Assembly (NCBI RefSeq): GCF_000737515.1
Contig: NZ_CP006587.1
Location: 4,583,001-4,647,000 of the forward strand
Direction of reading: 5' to 3'
From: Hymenobacter sp. APR13
GTDB lineage: Bacteria > Bacteroidota > Bacteroidia > Cytophagales > Hymenobacteraceae
DNA length: 64,000 nt
Shown here: piece by piece, positions 37,859 to 45,712 of the stretch
Position numbering within the stretch: position 1 is the stretch's first letter
How the letters are laid out: the number at the start of each line of letters is the position of its first letter
The notes under the pieces: generated by a model
The model's database searches: none
The model's input: the letters and a program-made list of their open reading frames with translations, nothing else
What the model was told of the DNA's origin: nothing
Made by a program: the position numbers and the translations under genes

Positions 37859-39040
37859 ATGCAAATCAAAGAAGTAGTAATTGTATCGGCCGTTCGCACG
37901 CCCATCGGCTCGTTTGGCGGCAGCCTAGCCTCGCTGTCGGCTACGGAGCTGGGTGCCATTGCCCTGAAGGGCGCGCTGGAAAAGGCCGGCGTTGATGCCT
38001 CCGAAGTTCAGCAGGTGATAATGGGCAACGTAATTTCGGCCAACCTGGGCCAAGCGCCTGCCCGCCAGGCCGCCAAGAAAGCCGGCCTGCCCGATACGGT
38101 GGAGTGCACCACGGTAAATAAAGTGTGTGCTTCAGGCTCGAAAGCCATTATGTACGCCGCGCAGGCCATCATGCTGGGCCAAGCCGATGTGGTGCTGGCG
38201 GGCGGCATGGAAAGCATGTCGAACGTACCGTATTACCTCGATAAAGCCCGTTTCGGCGCCAAGTACGGTCACGGCCAGATGATTGACGGCCTGATGAAGG
38301 ACGGCCTCTGGGACCCGTACCACGACTTCGCCATGGGCGTAGCCGCCGACCGCACCGCCACCCACTATGGCATCACGCGCGAAGACCAGGACGCCTTTGC
38401 CCAGCAGAGCTACGAGCGGAGCGCCGCCGCCGCCCAGGCTGGCAAGAAGAAAGATGAAATCGTGCCCGTGACCATCACGGTGCGCGGCAAGGAAACCGTT
38501 ATCAGCGACGACGAGGAGTACACCAAGGCTGATTTCAGCAAGTTCGCGGCCCTCAAGCCCGCGTTCGGCAAGGAAGGCTCCGTGACGGCCGCCAACGCCT
38601 CTACCCTCAACGACGGTGCTGCTGCCGTGCTACTGATGAGCCGCGAGAAAGCCGAGGCCCTGGGCGTGAAGCCGCTGGCCATCGTGCGCGGCTTTGCCGA
38701 TGCCGAGCAGGCTCCGGAGTGGTTCACGACCACCCCGTCGCTGGCTATTCCGAAGGCGCTGAAGCACGCCGGTCTGGAGGCTTCGGAAGTGGATTTCTAC
38801 GAAATCAACGAGGCTTTCTCGGTGGTGTCGCTGGCCAACAACAAGCTGCTGAACCTGGAAGGCAAAAACGTGAACGTGTACGGCGGTGCTGTAAGCCTGG
38901 GCCACCCGCTCGGCGCCTCCGGTGCCCGCATCGTGACGACGCTGCTGAACGTGCTGCAGAACGAAGGCGGCAAAATCGGCGTGACCGGCATCTGCAACGG
39001 TGGCGGCGGAGCCAGCAGCATCGTGCTGGAGAAGCTCTAA
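37859..39040 (+). CDS. Acetyl-CoA C-acetyltransferase (thiolase)
   Basis: This 393-residue biosynthetic-type thiolase condenses two acetyl-CoA into acetoacetyl-CoA or runs the reverse reaction. The nucleophilic Cys lies in NKVCASGSKA. The His of GHPLGASGAR and the second Cys in ICNGGGGASS complete the site. The NEAF motif is intact. The length is typical of the family. The gene is monocistronic, following the BatC-like gene by 109 bp, with a TACCTTTA box (about 37810-37817) that could be its -7 element. A downstream palindrome acts as terminator. Confidence 0.95.
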   Translation: MQIKEVVIVSAVRTPIGSFGGSLASLSATELGAIALKGALEKAGVDASEVQQVIMGNVISANLGQAPARQAAKKAGLPDTVECTTVNKVCASGSKAIMYAAQAIMLGQADVVLAGGMESMSNVPYYLDKARFGAKYGHGQMIDGLMKDGLWDPYHDFAMGVAADRTATHYGITREDQDAFAQQSYERSAAAAQAGKKKDEIVPVTITVRGKETVISDDEEYTKADFSKFAALKPAFGKEGSVTAANASTLNDGAAAVLLMSREKAEALGVKPLAIVRGFADAEQAPEWFTTTPSLAIPKALKHAGLEASEVDFYEINEAFSVVSLANNKLLNLEGKNVNVYGGAVSLGHPLGASGARIVTTLLNVLQNEGGKIGVTGICNGGGGASSIVLEKL

Positions 39041-39083
39041 TCACGGATTTAACCGGATTATTCGGATTTCACGGATTTTGTAG
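39041..39083. repeat. ATCACGGATT dispersed repeat, left copy
   Basis: This copy begins ATCACGGATTTAACCGGATT and ends GGATTTCACGGATTTTGTAG. An inverted relative lies at 39357-39402. Motifs such as CGGATTTCACGGATTTTGT are repeated inside. The copy begins directly after the thiolase stop. Confidence 0.75.
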
Positions 39084-39102
39084 TCGATTTCTGAAATTAG
39101 AT

Positions 39103-39134
39103 AAAGCCCTGCCGCAACGTTGCGGCAGGGCTTT
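39103..39134. terminator. Terminator of the thiolase gene
   Basis: A perfect palindrome with arms AAAGCCCTGCCGCAA and TTGCGGCAGGGCTTT around a CG centre is followed by TTTTG. It lies about 65 bp past the thiolase stop. Confidence 0.85.
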
Positions 39135-39356
39135 TGTTTGCTGATCCATCTGGGGCCGGGGCTGCCTGCCTTCTTGCCTGCCTGCCACAAGGATCTGGCA
39201 GTTCGCAAGGTGCTTACCCTGCTACAAGCGCTGGCAGTGGCCGCGGCCTTGCCATGCGCTTCGGCGGAGCTGGCAAAGCCGGCGGTGCTACCTTTGATTT
39301 ATCTGCTTTGCACCAGTAGCGGGCGCAACAGCGTTGTAGCTCACAGCCGCGAATCG

Positions 39357-39402
39357 TCCACAAAATCCGTGAAATCCGCTGAAATCCGTGCTAATCCGTG
39401 AT
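39357..39402. repeat. ATCACGGATT dispersed repeat, inverted right copy
   Basis: The plus strand reads CCACAAAATCCGTGAAATCC and continues to CCGTGATCC, the inverse of the copy at 39041-39083. The pair flanks about 270 bp that hold the thiolase terminator and no gene. The copy ends just before the ATG at 39406. Confidence 0.75.
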
Positions 39403-39405
39403 CCT

Positions 39406-40860
39406 ATGAAACGAACTGCCTTTGCCCTGCTCCTGCTCACGGCCGCTACCTCGGCCCAAGCCCAGAAGATGCGACGCTTCACCACCTACTTCGACTCGAC
39501 CAACACCCGCAAGCGTGAAATCTACTCGGCCGTGGTGGCCAGCGATACGGTGATGGAAGGGCCTTACAAGCGCTTTTACCGCTCCGGCAAGCTGGAGGCC
39601 CAGACCCGCTACGCCGGCGGCAAGCGCGACTCCAGCTACGTAGAGTTTCACCCCAACGGCCAGCGCCGGCTGGAGGTAACGTACCAACAGGGCGTGCGCC
39701 AGGGGCCGTTTAAGACCTACTACGAAACCGGCAAGCCCGCCCAGGAAGGCTCCTACGACAACGACCAGCCCACCGGCACGCTGCGCTACTACCACCCCAA
39801 CGGCGAGGTAAAGCTGGAAACCACGCTGGCCGCCGGCCAGCCCGCCGGGGCCGTGCGCGAGCTGTACCCTTCGGGCAAGCCCAAGGTGGAAATCACCTAC
39901 CAGAATGGGCAGGCCAACGGCCCGGTGAAAACCTACTACCCCAACGGCCAGCTCCAGAGCGAAGCCACATACAGCCGCGGCCTGCTGGCCGGTCCCTACA
40001 AAACCTACTACGACAACGGCCAGACCGAAACCGAAGTGCTGGCCGATAAGTCGGGCAAGGGCAGCTACCGCAGCTACTACCGCTCCGGCAAGCTCCAGAC
40101 CGAGGGCAGCTACGTGGCCAGCACCTTCGCGGGCCGCGCCGTGAAAAACCCGCTCGGCGACGACCTGACCAAGCAGGCCCGCAGCCTGGCCGGCGGCACC
40201 TCCAACCTCGAAGGCCCGGCCAAAGCCTACTACGAAAGCGGCGCCCTCAAAAGCAAGATGACCTACCGCCAGGGCGTGCTGACGGGCACGCAGGAAGATT
40301 TCTACGAGTCGGGCAAGCCGGAGCAGAAGATTGAGCACGCCAACCAGGGCCGCGACCGGAAAGTGACGGCCTATTTCGAGGACGGCACCGTGAAGGCCGA
40401 GCAGCAGTTCAAGGCCGGGCAGCCGGCCGGGCAGTGGCGCACCTTCCACCCCGGCGGCAAGCAGCCCGCCACCCAGGAAACGTATGTGAATGGGCGCCTG
40501 GCCGGCGAGAAGCTGAGCTACTCGCCCACCGGCACCGTCCTCAGCAAGCTGGTTTATGAGAACGGCAAGCCCACCGGCCTCGGCCAGGAGTTTTATGAGT
40601 CGGGCAAGCTGAAGGCGGAAACCACTTACGTGAAGGGCCTCAAGACGGGCACTTTCCGCCAGCTGCGCGAAGACGGCACCCCGGAAACCACCGGCTTCTA
40701 CCGCAACGGCAAGCAGTCGGGCGTCTGGACCACCTTCGGCCCCGACGGCAAGACCGTGCAGGAAAAGGCCACTTACCGCAACGGGCAGGTAGTAGCTGAT
40801 GGCCCGCCGGTCCCCACACCAAAAGTCCCAGCCACAAAGGGCCCGGTGAAGAAAAAATAG
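39406..40860 (+). CDS. Secreted MORN/YwqK-type repeat protein
   Basis: The protein has 484 residues. ATG 39406 gives a clear signal peptide (MKRTAFALLLLTAATSAQA). The rest is about eighteen MORN_2-like units of 22-24 residues with the core Y-Y-x-N/S-G-K/Q-x-x-x-E and a following GxxxGPxKTYY (for example YYPNGQLQSEATY, YYDNGQTETEV, FYESGKLKAETTY). The YwqK antitoxin-like family shares this architecture, but here a signal peptide and no adjacent toxin make an antitoxin role unlikely. It is probably a periplasmic or surface beta-solenoid. The end is Lys/Pro-rich (PKVPATKGPVKKK). Confidence 0.85.
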   Translation: MKRTAFALLLLTAATSAQAQKMRRFTTYFDSTNTRKREIYSAVVASDTVMEGPYKRFYRSGKLEAQTRYAGGKRDSSYVEFHPNGQRRLEVTYQQGVRQGPFKTYYETGKPAQEGSYDNDQPTGTLRYYHPNGEVKLETTLAAGQPAGAVRELYPSGKPKVEITYQNGQANGPVKTYYPNGQLQSEATYSRGLLAGPYKTYYDNGQTETEVLADKSGKGSYRSYYRSGKLQTEGSYVASTFAGRAVKNPLGDDLTKQARSLAGGTSNLEGPAKAYYESGALKSKMTYRQGVLTGTQEDFYESGKPEQKIEHANQGRDRKVTAYFEDGTVKAEQQFKAGQPAGQWRTFHPGGKQPATQETYVNGRLAGEKLSYSPTGTVLSKLVYENGKPTGLGQEFYESGKLKAETTYVKGLKTGTFRQLREDGTPETTGFYRNGKQSGVWTTFGPDGKTVQEKATYRNGQVVADGPPVPTPKVPATKGPVKKK

Positions 40861-40887
40861 CCTTAACCGCCCCCGCCAGTAACCGCA

Positions 40888-40944
40888 CGCGGCGCTGGCC
40901 GGAGCAGCTTACCGATAGGTAGCGCTGCTCCGGCCGGCGCCGCG
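40888..40944. terminator. Large inverted repeat between convergent genes
   Basis: Arms 40888-40908 (starts CGCGGCGCTGG) and 40924-40944 (ends CCGGCGCCGCG) pair with one mismatch around a 15-base loop. It lies between the convergent YwqK-like and kinase genes and probably acts as a shared terminator. No T run is present. Confidence 0.55.
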
Positions 40945-40972
40945 TGACGCTTTGGAGCGGGTCGATTGCCGG

Positions 40973-42271
40973 CTACAGCCAGATGGTAAACGCCGTGCGG
41001 CCGTTGGGCTGGGGTTCGAGGCTGAAGCGGCAGTGGTGCTGCAGCAGAATGTCGCGGGTGAGGGTAAGGCCGATGCCCTGGCCGTCGCGCTTGGTGCTGA
41101 AGAAGGGCGTAAACAGGCGGCGCTGCACCTCGGGGGCCAAGCCGGGGCCGTCGTTTTCGATGATGAGCTGCGCGGGCTCCTGATGGGTGCGCACCCAGAT
41201 GTTACCGTCTTCCCCGATGGCCTCCTGGGCGTTTTTGCAGATGTTGAGCAGGGCCTGTTCCAGCTGCACCGGGTCTACCTCGGCCACCAGCAGCGCGGGC
41301 GCCAACTCCCAGTGCCAGCGGATGCGGCGGCGCTCGGCCTGCACCTGCAGCAGCCGCGCCGTGGTCCGCAACAGCTCATGCACGTCGGTGGATTGGAGCC
41401 GGGGCGGCGGCAGGCGCACCAGGGTAGCAAAGTTGGCCATGAAGTTAGCCAGGTGGGTGTTGCGGCTGATGGACACATCGAGGGCTTCGGTAAAATCGGG
41501 CTGGTCCTGGGGCTGCAGCTGGGGGGCATAGTGGTGGAAACTTTGGAGGATGGAGTTGATGGCCCCGATGGAGTTGTTGATTTCGTGGGCCATCATCCGG
41601 ATCAGCTTCTCATAGGCCTGCTTTTCCTGCCGGATCAAATCTTGGGTCAGCTCTTCCAGCACGATAAACCGCCGCGTGAAGCCCCGGTCGATAAACCGCG
41701 AGCTGTGCGCCCGGTAGGTCTGCAGACCCGAAAGCTGCACCACCTGCGGCTGCGTCTCGCTCAGGGCCGCCAGGGCCGGGCCCCAGTCGCCGGGCAGGTG
41801 GGCGGGCTGCTGGCCCAGCAGCTGGGCAGCGGTCTGCGCCAGCATACGCTCGGCGGCGGGGTTTACGCCTTCAATATGGCCCTCGAAGGACAGCAGCAGC
41901 ACCCCGGCCGGTGACGCCCGAATCAGGCTTTCCAGCAAATGGCTTTTCTCGTGCTGCGTTACCCGCTCCTGCCGCAGCGCGTCGAGCATGTGGTTGTACA
42001 CAGCAATGAGCTGGTCCATGTCGCGCTGGCCTACGGGCACGAACTTCAGGGAGAAGTCCTGGGCCCGGATGGCCTCGGTACCGGCCGCAATCAACTGAAA
42101 TGGCCGCACAAACCCCCGGTACAGCCGCCACGTCAGCACCAGGCTCAGCAGCAGCAGTGCTTCCAGCCCCACAAACAACGGCGCATTCGTGGTTCGCACC
42201 TGCGCCGCCAGCACAATAAGCACGCCGTGGATGATGACGACGACGAAGATGAATTGCAGGCGCAGAGACAT
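40973..42271 (-). CDS. NtrB-like sensor histidine kinase
   Basis: The 432-residue kinase starts at ATG 42271. Two membrane segments at the N-terminus (FIFVVVIIHGVLIVLAAQV and LFVGLEALLLLSLVLTW) are separated by only a few residues, so there is almost no periplasmic sensor. A HAMP domain, a PAS domain (SPAGVLLLSFEGHIEGVNPAAERML) and the H box MAHEINNSIG follow. The ATPase has NICKNAQEAI, DGPGLAP and GQGIGLTLTRD. It is probably the phosphodonor for the sigma-54 activator encoded just upstream (65 bp gap containing a small palindrome). The signal is likely membrane- or cytoplasm-derived. Confidence 0.92.
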   Translation of the reverse strand: MSLRLQFIFVVVIIHGVLIVLAAQVRTTNAPLFVGLEALLLLSLVLTWRLYRGFVRPFQLIAAGTEAIRAQDFSLKFVPVGQRDMDQLIAVYNHMLDALRQERVTQHEKSHLLESLIRASPAGVLLLSFEGHIEGVNPAAERMLAQTAAQLLGQQPAHLPGDWGPALAALSETQPQVVQLSGLQTYRAHSSRFIDRGFTRRFIVLEELTQDLIRQEKQAYEKLIRMMAHEINNSIGAINSILQSFHHYAPQLQPQDQPDFTEALDVSISRNTHLANFMANFATLVRLPPPRLQSTDVHELLRTTARLLQVQAERRRIRWHWELAPALLVAEVDPVQLEQALLNICKNAQEAIGEDGNIWVRTHQEPAQLIIENDGPGLAPEVQRRLFTPFFSTKRDGQGIGLTLTRDILLQHHCRFSLEPQPNGRTAFTIWL

Positions 42272-42300
42272 AGCGGGATTCGTGTGCGGAAGGGACAAAG

Positions 42301-42328
42301 AACGTCATGCTCCGCTCAGCATGACGTT
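42301..42328. repeat. CGTCATGCT palindrome between activator and kinase genes
   Basis: Perfect 11-bp arms AACGTCATGCT and AGCATGACGTT surround a 6-base loop. The GTCATGCTGAGCG core is shared with the larger inverted repeat at 47029-47137. It may weaken read-through between the two genes. Confidence 0.7.
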
Positions 42329-42336
42329 CTTACTTG

Positions 42337-43716
42337 CTACTCCGCATCAAACGGAATAGCGTATTTCTCCAGCCTGCGGTAGAGCGCGCCGCGGCTCAGG
42401 CCCAGGGCTTTGGCCACGCGGCTAATGTTGCCGCCGTAGTGCTCCAGGGTGCGGCGAATCATCTGAGCTTCCAGCTCGTCGAGGGTGATGGTGCCGGGCT
42501 CGGGCAACTCGCCAGCGGCGGGCACCCGCGCGGTGGGCTGAAACTGGGCCTCAAAGTCTTCGGGGCCCAGTTCGTCCTTGCCCGAAACCAGCACGGCCCG
42601 CTCCACCAGGTTTTTCAGCTCCCGGATGTTGCCCGGTAGTGGCTGTTCCTGCAGCCAGTGGCGGGCGCGGGTGCCCACCTTTAGGGCCGGGCGGTGGTAG
42701 GTGGCGCGCAGCCCGTCCACGAAGTGCTGCACCAGCAGCGGAATATCTTCGGGCCGCTCGCGCAGGGCGGGCAGGCGCACCGTAATCAGGTTGATGCGGT
42801 AAAACAGATCTTCACGAAAGTGGCCCTGCTGCACCATGTCGGCCAGGTTACGGTTGGTGGCGCAAATCACGCGGATATCGAGGCGGCGAGGCTTGCTGTC
42901 GCCGAGCACCTCGTAGGTGCGGTCCTGGAGCACGCGCAGCAGCTTCACCTGGCTGCTCAAATCCAGCTCCCCGATTTCATCCAGGAAGATGGTGCCACCG
43001 TTGGCCAGCTCGAAGCGGCCCTGGCGGTCGGTTTTGGCATCGGTGAAGGCCCCACGCCGGTGCCCGAACATCTCACTCTCAAACAGCGAAGCCGAAATAC
43101 CGCCTAGGTTCACCTTCACGAAGGGCTGCTTTTTCCGCTGGCTGTTCTGGTGCACGGCTTCGGCAATCAGCTCCTTGCCAGTGCCGCTTTCGCCCTCAAT
43201 GAGCACCGACGCATCGGTGGCTGCTACCTGGCCCACGCTGCGCAGCACGTGCAGCAGGCGCGCATCCTGCCCCACAATGGCCCGGAAATCATACAGTTGA
43301 TCCAGCTGGCGCCGGCTGAAACCTGCGGGGTCGGTTTCGGCATCGGGCTCGTGCAGGCGCAGGATGGTACGGATGGTTTGCAGCAGGGCGTCGTTGTTCC
43401 AGGGCTTGGTGACAAATTCGGCGGCGCCGGCCTTCATGCCTTCCACGGCCAGCGTGATGCTCCCCCAACCCGTTATCAGCACCACGGGCAGCGTGGGGTA
43501 CAGGCGCTTCAGCTGGGTTAGCAGCGCCAAGCCGTCGTGGCCGCTGGTGTCGAGGGAGAAGTTCATGTCCAGGAGCAGCAGGCGGGGCAGTTCCTCCCGC
43601 ACGGCGGCCAGCACCGCCTCCGGCGTGGCCACGGCGCGCGCCGTGTAGCCAGCCTGCTTCAGCAGCAGCCCCAGCGAAGTGCGCACGGCCAGGTCGTCGT
43701 CGGCAATCAGTATCAT
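42337..43716 (-). CDS. Sigma-54-dependent NtrC-family response regulator
   Basis: The 459-residue protein starts at ATG 43716. It has a receiver domain (Asp6-Asp7-Asp8, phospho-acceptor Asp50 in LLLLDMNFS), an AAA+ domain (Walker A GESGTGKE, Walker B GTIFLDEIGEL, sensor region CATNRNLADM) and a Fis-type helix-turn-helix (GNISRVAKALGLSRGALYRRL). The sigma-54-contacting loop reads GAFTDA rather than GAFTGA, a variant I recall as common in this phylum. The neighbouring kinase is its likely partner. Two palindromic sites at 48046 and 51152 in front of the efflux genes are probably its binding sites. A 14-bp palindrome (43738-43751) and a long 21-bp periodic array lie immediately upstream. Confidence 0.93.
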   Translation of the reverse strand: MILIADDDLAVRTSLGLLLKQAGYTARAVATPEAVLAAVREELPRLLLLDMNFSLDTSGHDGLALLTQLKRLYPTLPVVLITGWGSITLAVEGMKAGAAEFVTKPWNNDALLQTIRTILRLHEPDAETDPAGFSRRQLDQLYDFRAIVGQDARLLHVLRSVGQVAATDASVLIEGESGTGKELIAEAVHQNSQRKKQPFVKVNLGGISASLFESEMFGHRRGAFTDAKTDRQGRFELANGGTIFLDEIGELDLSSQVKLLRVLQDRTYEVLGDSKPRRLDIRVICATNRNLADMVQQGHFREDLFYRINLITVRLPALRERPEDIPLLVQHFVDGLRATYHRPALKVGTRARHWLQEQPLPGNIRELKNLVERAVLVSGKDELGPEDFEAQFQPTARVPAAGELPEPGTITLDELEAQMIRRTLEHYGGNISRVAKALGLSRGALYRRLEKYAIPFDAE

Positions 43717-43737
43717 AAGGTAAGGGCGAAGGACGGA

Positions 43738-43751
43738 AAGTGCCGGCACTT
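43738..43751. promoter_or_regulatory. Perfect 14-bp palindrome upstream of the activator gene
   Basis: AAGTGCCGGCACTT is a perfect palindrome 22 bp upstream of the activator's ATG, at the edge of the 21-bp array. It could be an operator for autoregulation. Confidence 0.4.
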
Positions 43752-44388
43752 AATCGAGGGTCGGACCCACCTAATCGGGGGTCCGACCCTCGATTAAGTG
43801 GGTCCGACCCTCTAAATCAAACTAAGTTGGCTTGATTTAGAGGGTCAGAGGGTCGATTTAGGGCCAAACTGGCTCGATTAGGTGGGTCGGGCCTACTTAA
43901 ATTGAGCCAACTTAGCCCAATTAGGAGCCAATCTGGACCGATTAGGTGGGTCCGGGACCCGATATAGAGCCACTTTGGGTCGATTTAGGTCCACTTCAGA
44001 CCGATTACGATGAATGAACACACGAAATCAATCTAAAGCGGGCCGATTTTGGGCTTCCGGGTACCGGTTTTCGGGTGGTAGTTGGTTGGCCTCAGCGGCT
44101 GATGCTACCTGGTTTGCCTGCGTGGCCAACTGGTTCATCTTTTCACCGAACCAGTTTCTCATTTCAACCAACCAGTTTTCCAGCAAACCGAACCAGTTCA
44201 TCTTTGCAGCCAACCAGTTCGGGGCGGCACCCAACCGGTAGGCTTTTTTTGGTGAACCAGTTCGGGTCGGACCCGAACTGGTTCTTCATTTCAGCCACTC
44301 AGTTTGGGTCCGACCTGAACCGATTAACCATTTTGGCAAACCAGTTTGGGTCGGACCCGAACTGGTTCAGCTTTTTAGCTAGCTGATT
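43751..44388. repeat. 21-bp periodic array of TAATCG/CGATTA and AACCAGTT cores
   Basis: About 30 units keep one 21-bp phase over 640 bp with at most one- or two-base slips. In the left block the core is CGATTA/TAATCG (43751, 43772, 43854, 43875, 43939, 43960, 43981, 44002, 44044). In the right block it is AACCAGTT or its complement AACTGGTT (44128, 44149, 44170, 44191, 44212, 44255, 44276, 44339, 44360), with intermediates such as AACCGATT (44318). The 13 bases between cores vary, but GGGTCGGACCC-like palindromes recur. A 75-codon frame on the plus strand (44014-44241) and a 68-codon frame on the minus strand give 7-residue repeats as a consequence of the period. The region lies between an FtsX permease gene and the activator gene. 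Confidence 0.9.
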
Positions 44389-44403
44389 CGGTACTCAGGC
44401 CTC

Positions 44404-45603
44404 CTACTCTTCCCGCAGCGCCACGGCCGGATGGATGCCGGCCGCCAACCGGCTGGGGTAAAACGCGCACAGCGCCGTAATGACGTACACGGCCACGCCC
44501 GCCACCGCAATACCGGCCAGGTAAAACTTCGGTTCCAGCTCAAACGCCCCCAGCAGCGGAAACTGCACTGCCAGCAAACAGCCCAGCACCACGCCCAGCG
44601 TGCTGACGACCAGCATTTCGCCAAGAAACTGCCGGCTGATAGCCGAGCCGGTAGCCCCCATGGCCCGGCGCAGCCCTATTTCGGCCCGGCGCTGGCTGAT
44701 GTTGTACCAGAGCACGCCAAACAGGCCCAGGGCCACGTTCACAATCAGAAACAAGCTGATCAGGGCCAGCCCTGCCACCGGCACAATGGTGTAGCGGCGC
44801 TTGTGCAGGCGGTCCTCGTCCATCACGCGCACCATGGTGGTCCACTGGCGCGTGACGCCGGCCACAGTGCGGGCTATTTTCTCCTGCAGCTCCCCGCCCG
44901 CGCCGGGGGCCACCCGCACTACCACGTTGGCCGTTTCCCAACGCGTCGAGTCAAACGGCAGCAGGCGTTTCCACATGGAGGGCACGGGCGGCCCGAAGTC
45001 GTTTTCCATCCGCACGTTTTCCACTACGCCCATCACCTGAAACTCGTCTTCGGGCTTGATGTCGGGGCCAGGCTCGGCCCAGGAGAAGATTTTGCCCAGG
45101 GCCGGCTCGTTGCCAAACAAGGATTCGCGCAAATCCTGGCTGATGACCACCGGCCGGTGGTGGCTGCCGTCATCGGCCTTGGCAAACCAGCGGCCTTCGC
45201 GCAGCTTCGGCCTCATCACCTGGGCATACTGGTCATCGGCGTCGTACACGTTGGCCTGCCCCGACTTCCGGCCTTTGTAGCTGAACGCGGACGTATTGGT
45301 GGAGAAAATAAAGGGCATGTTGCCGCTGGTGAGGGCCACCTGCCGGACACCGGGCAGGGCCTGCACCTGGCGCAGCACCTCGTTCAGCTCGGTGCGGGGC
45401 ATGGTTTCGCTCTGGCCGGCCCTGATTTCGAGCCGCCACACTTGCTGATAGTCGAAGCCGTGGGGGGCCAGAAAGTTGGTACCGAAAGTGATGAGCATGG
45501 TGCCCACGGCAAACAGCACAACGAACGAGAAGAAAATTTCCGACACCAGCAGCAAATTGTTGCGCTTGCGGTTCCAGATAAGTTTGAACAGATGACGAAG
45601 CAT
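44404..45603 (-). CDS. MacB/FtsX-type ABC transporter permease (second of pair)
   Basis: The protein has 399 residues from ATG 45603. It has the MacB architecture without the ATPase: one N-terminal membrane helix (LLLVSEIFFSFVVLFAVGTM), a large periplasmic MacB_PCD domain (about residues 45-270), and three C-terminal helices of the FtsX domain (GLALISLFLIVNVALGLFGVLW and two more). The FtsX motif RAEIGLRRAMGATG is present. Such permeases move substrates or mechanical signals from the periplasm towards a TolC channel. It lies 109 bp downstream of the first permease and ends 15 bp before the 21-bp array. Confidence 0.92.
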   Translation of the reverse strand: MLRHLFKLIWNRKRNNLLLVSEIFFSFVVLFAVGTMLITFGTNFLAPHGFDYQQVWRLEIRAGQSETMPRTELNEVLRQVQALPGVRQVALTSGNMPFIFSTNTSAFSYKGRKSGQANVYDADDQYAQVMRPKLREGRWFAKADDGSHHRPVVISQDLRESLFGNEPALGKIFSWAEPGPDIKPEDEFQVMGVVENVRMENDFGPPVPSMWKRLLPFDSTRWETANVVVRVAPGAGGELQEKIARTVAGVTRQWTTMVRVMDEDRLHKRRYTIVPVAGLALISLFLIVNVALGLFGVLWYNISQRRAEIGLRRAMGATGSAISRQFLGEMLVVSTLGVVLGCLLAVQFPLLGAFELEPKFYLAGIAVAGVAVYVITALCAFYPSRLAAGIHPAVALREE

Positions 45604-45712
45604 GAGGCCAGGTGGTGATAGGATGAACTGGTGGATTAGTGGGTGAGCTGGCGGTTGGCGCAGCTTATGCTGCAAGCGGCGTCAATTGCCCGGTACCCCA
45701 GTGTTTCGCTGC

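Noticed and set aside
39406-40860. Calling the YwqK-like gene an antitoxin
   Set aside because: The family name comes from a few toxin-antitoxin-like neighbours. Here a signal peptide points to export and no toxin gene is adjacent.
44014-44241. Heptad-repeat frame as a confident protein gene
   Set aside because: It is short, has no ribosome-binding support that I can see, and similar repeat frames exist on the other strand, as expected from the DNA period alone. Kept only as an observation.
43751-44388. Interpretation of the 21-bp array as CRISPR
   Set aside because: Conserved cores are only 6-8 bp, and a CRISPR has 24-40 bp repeats with unique spacers of similar size. No cas genes are nearby.
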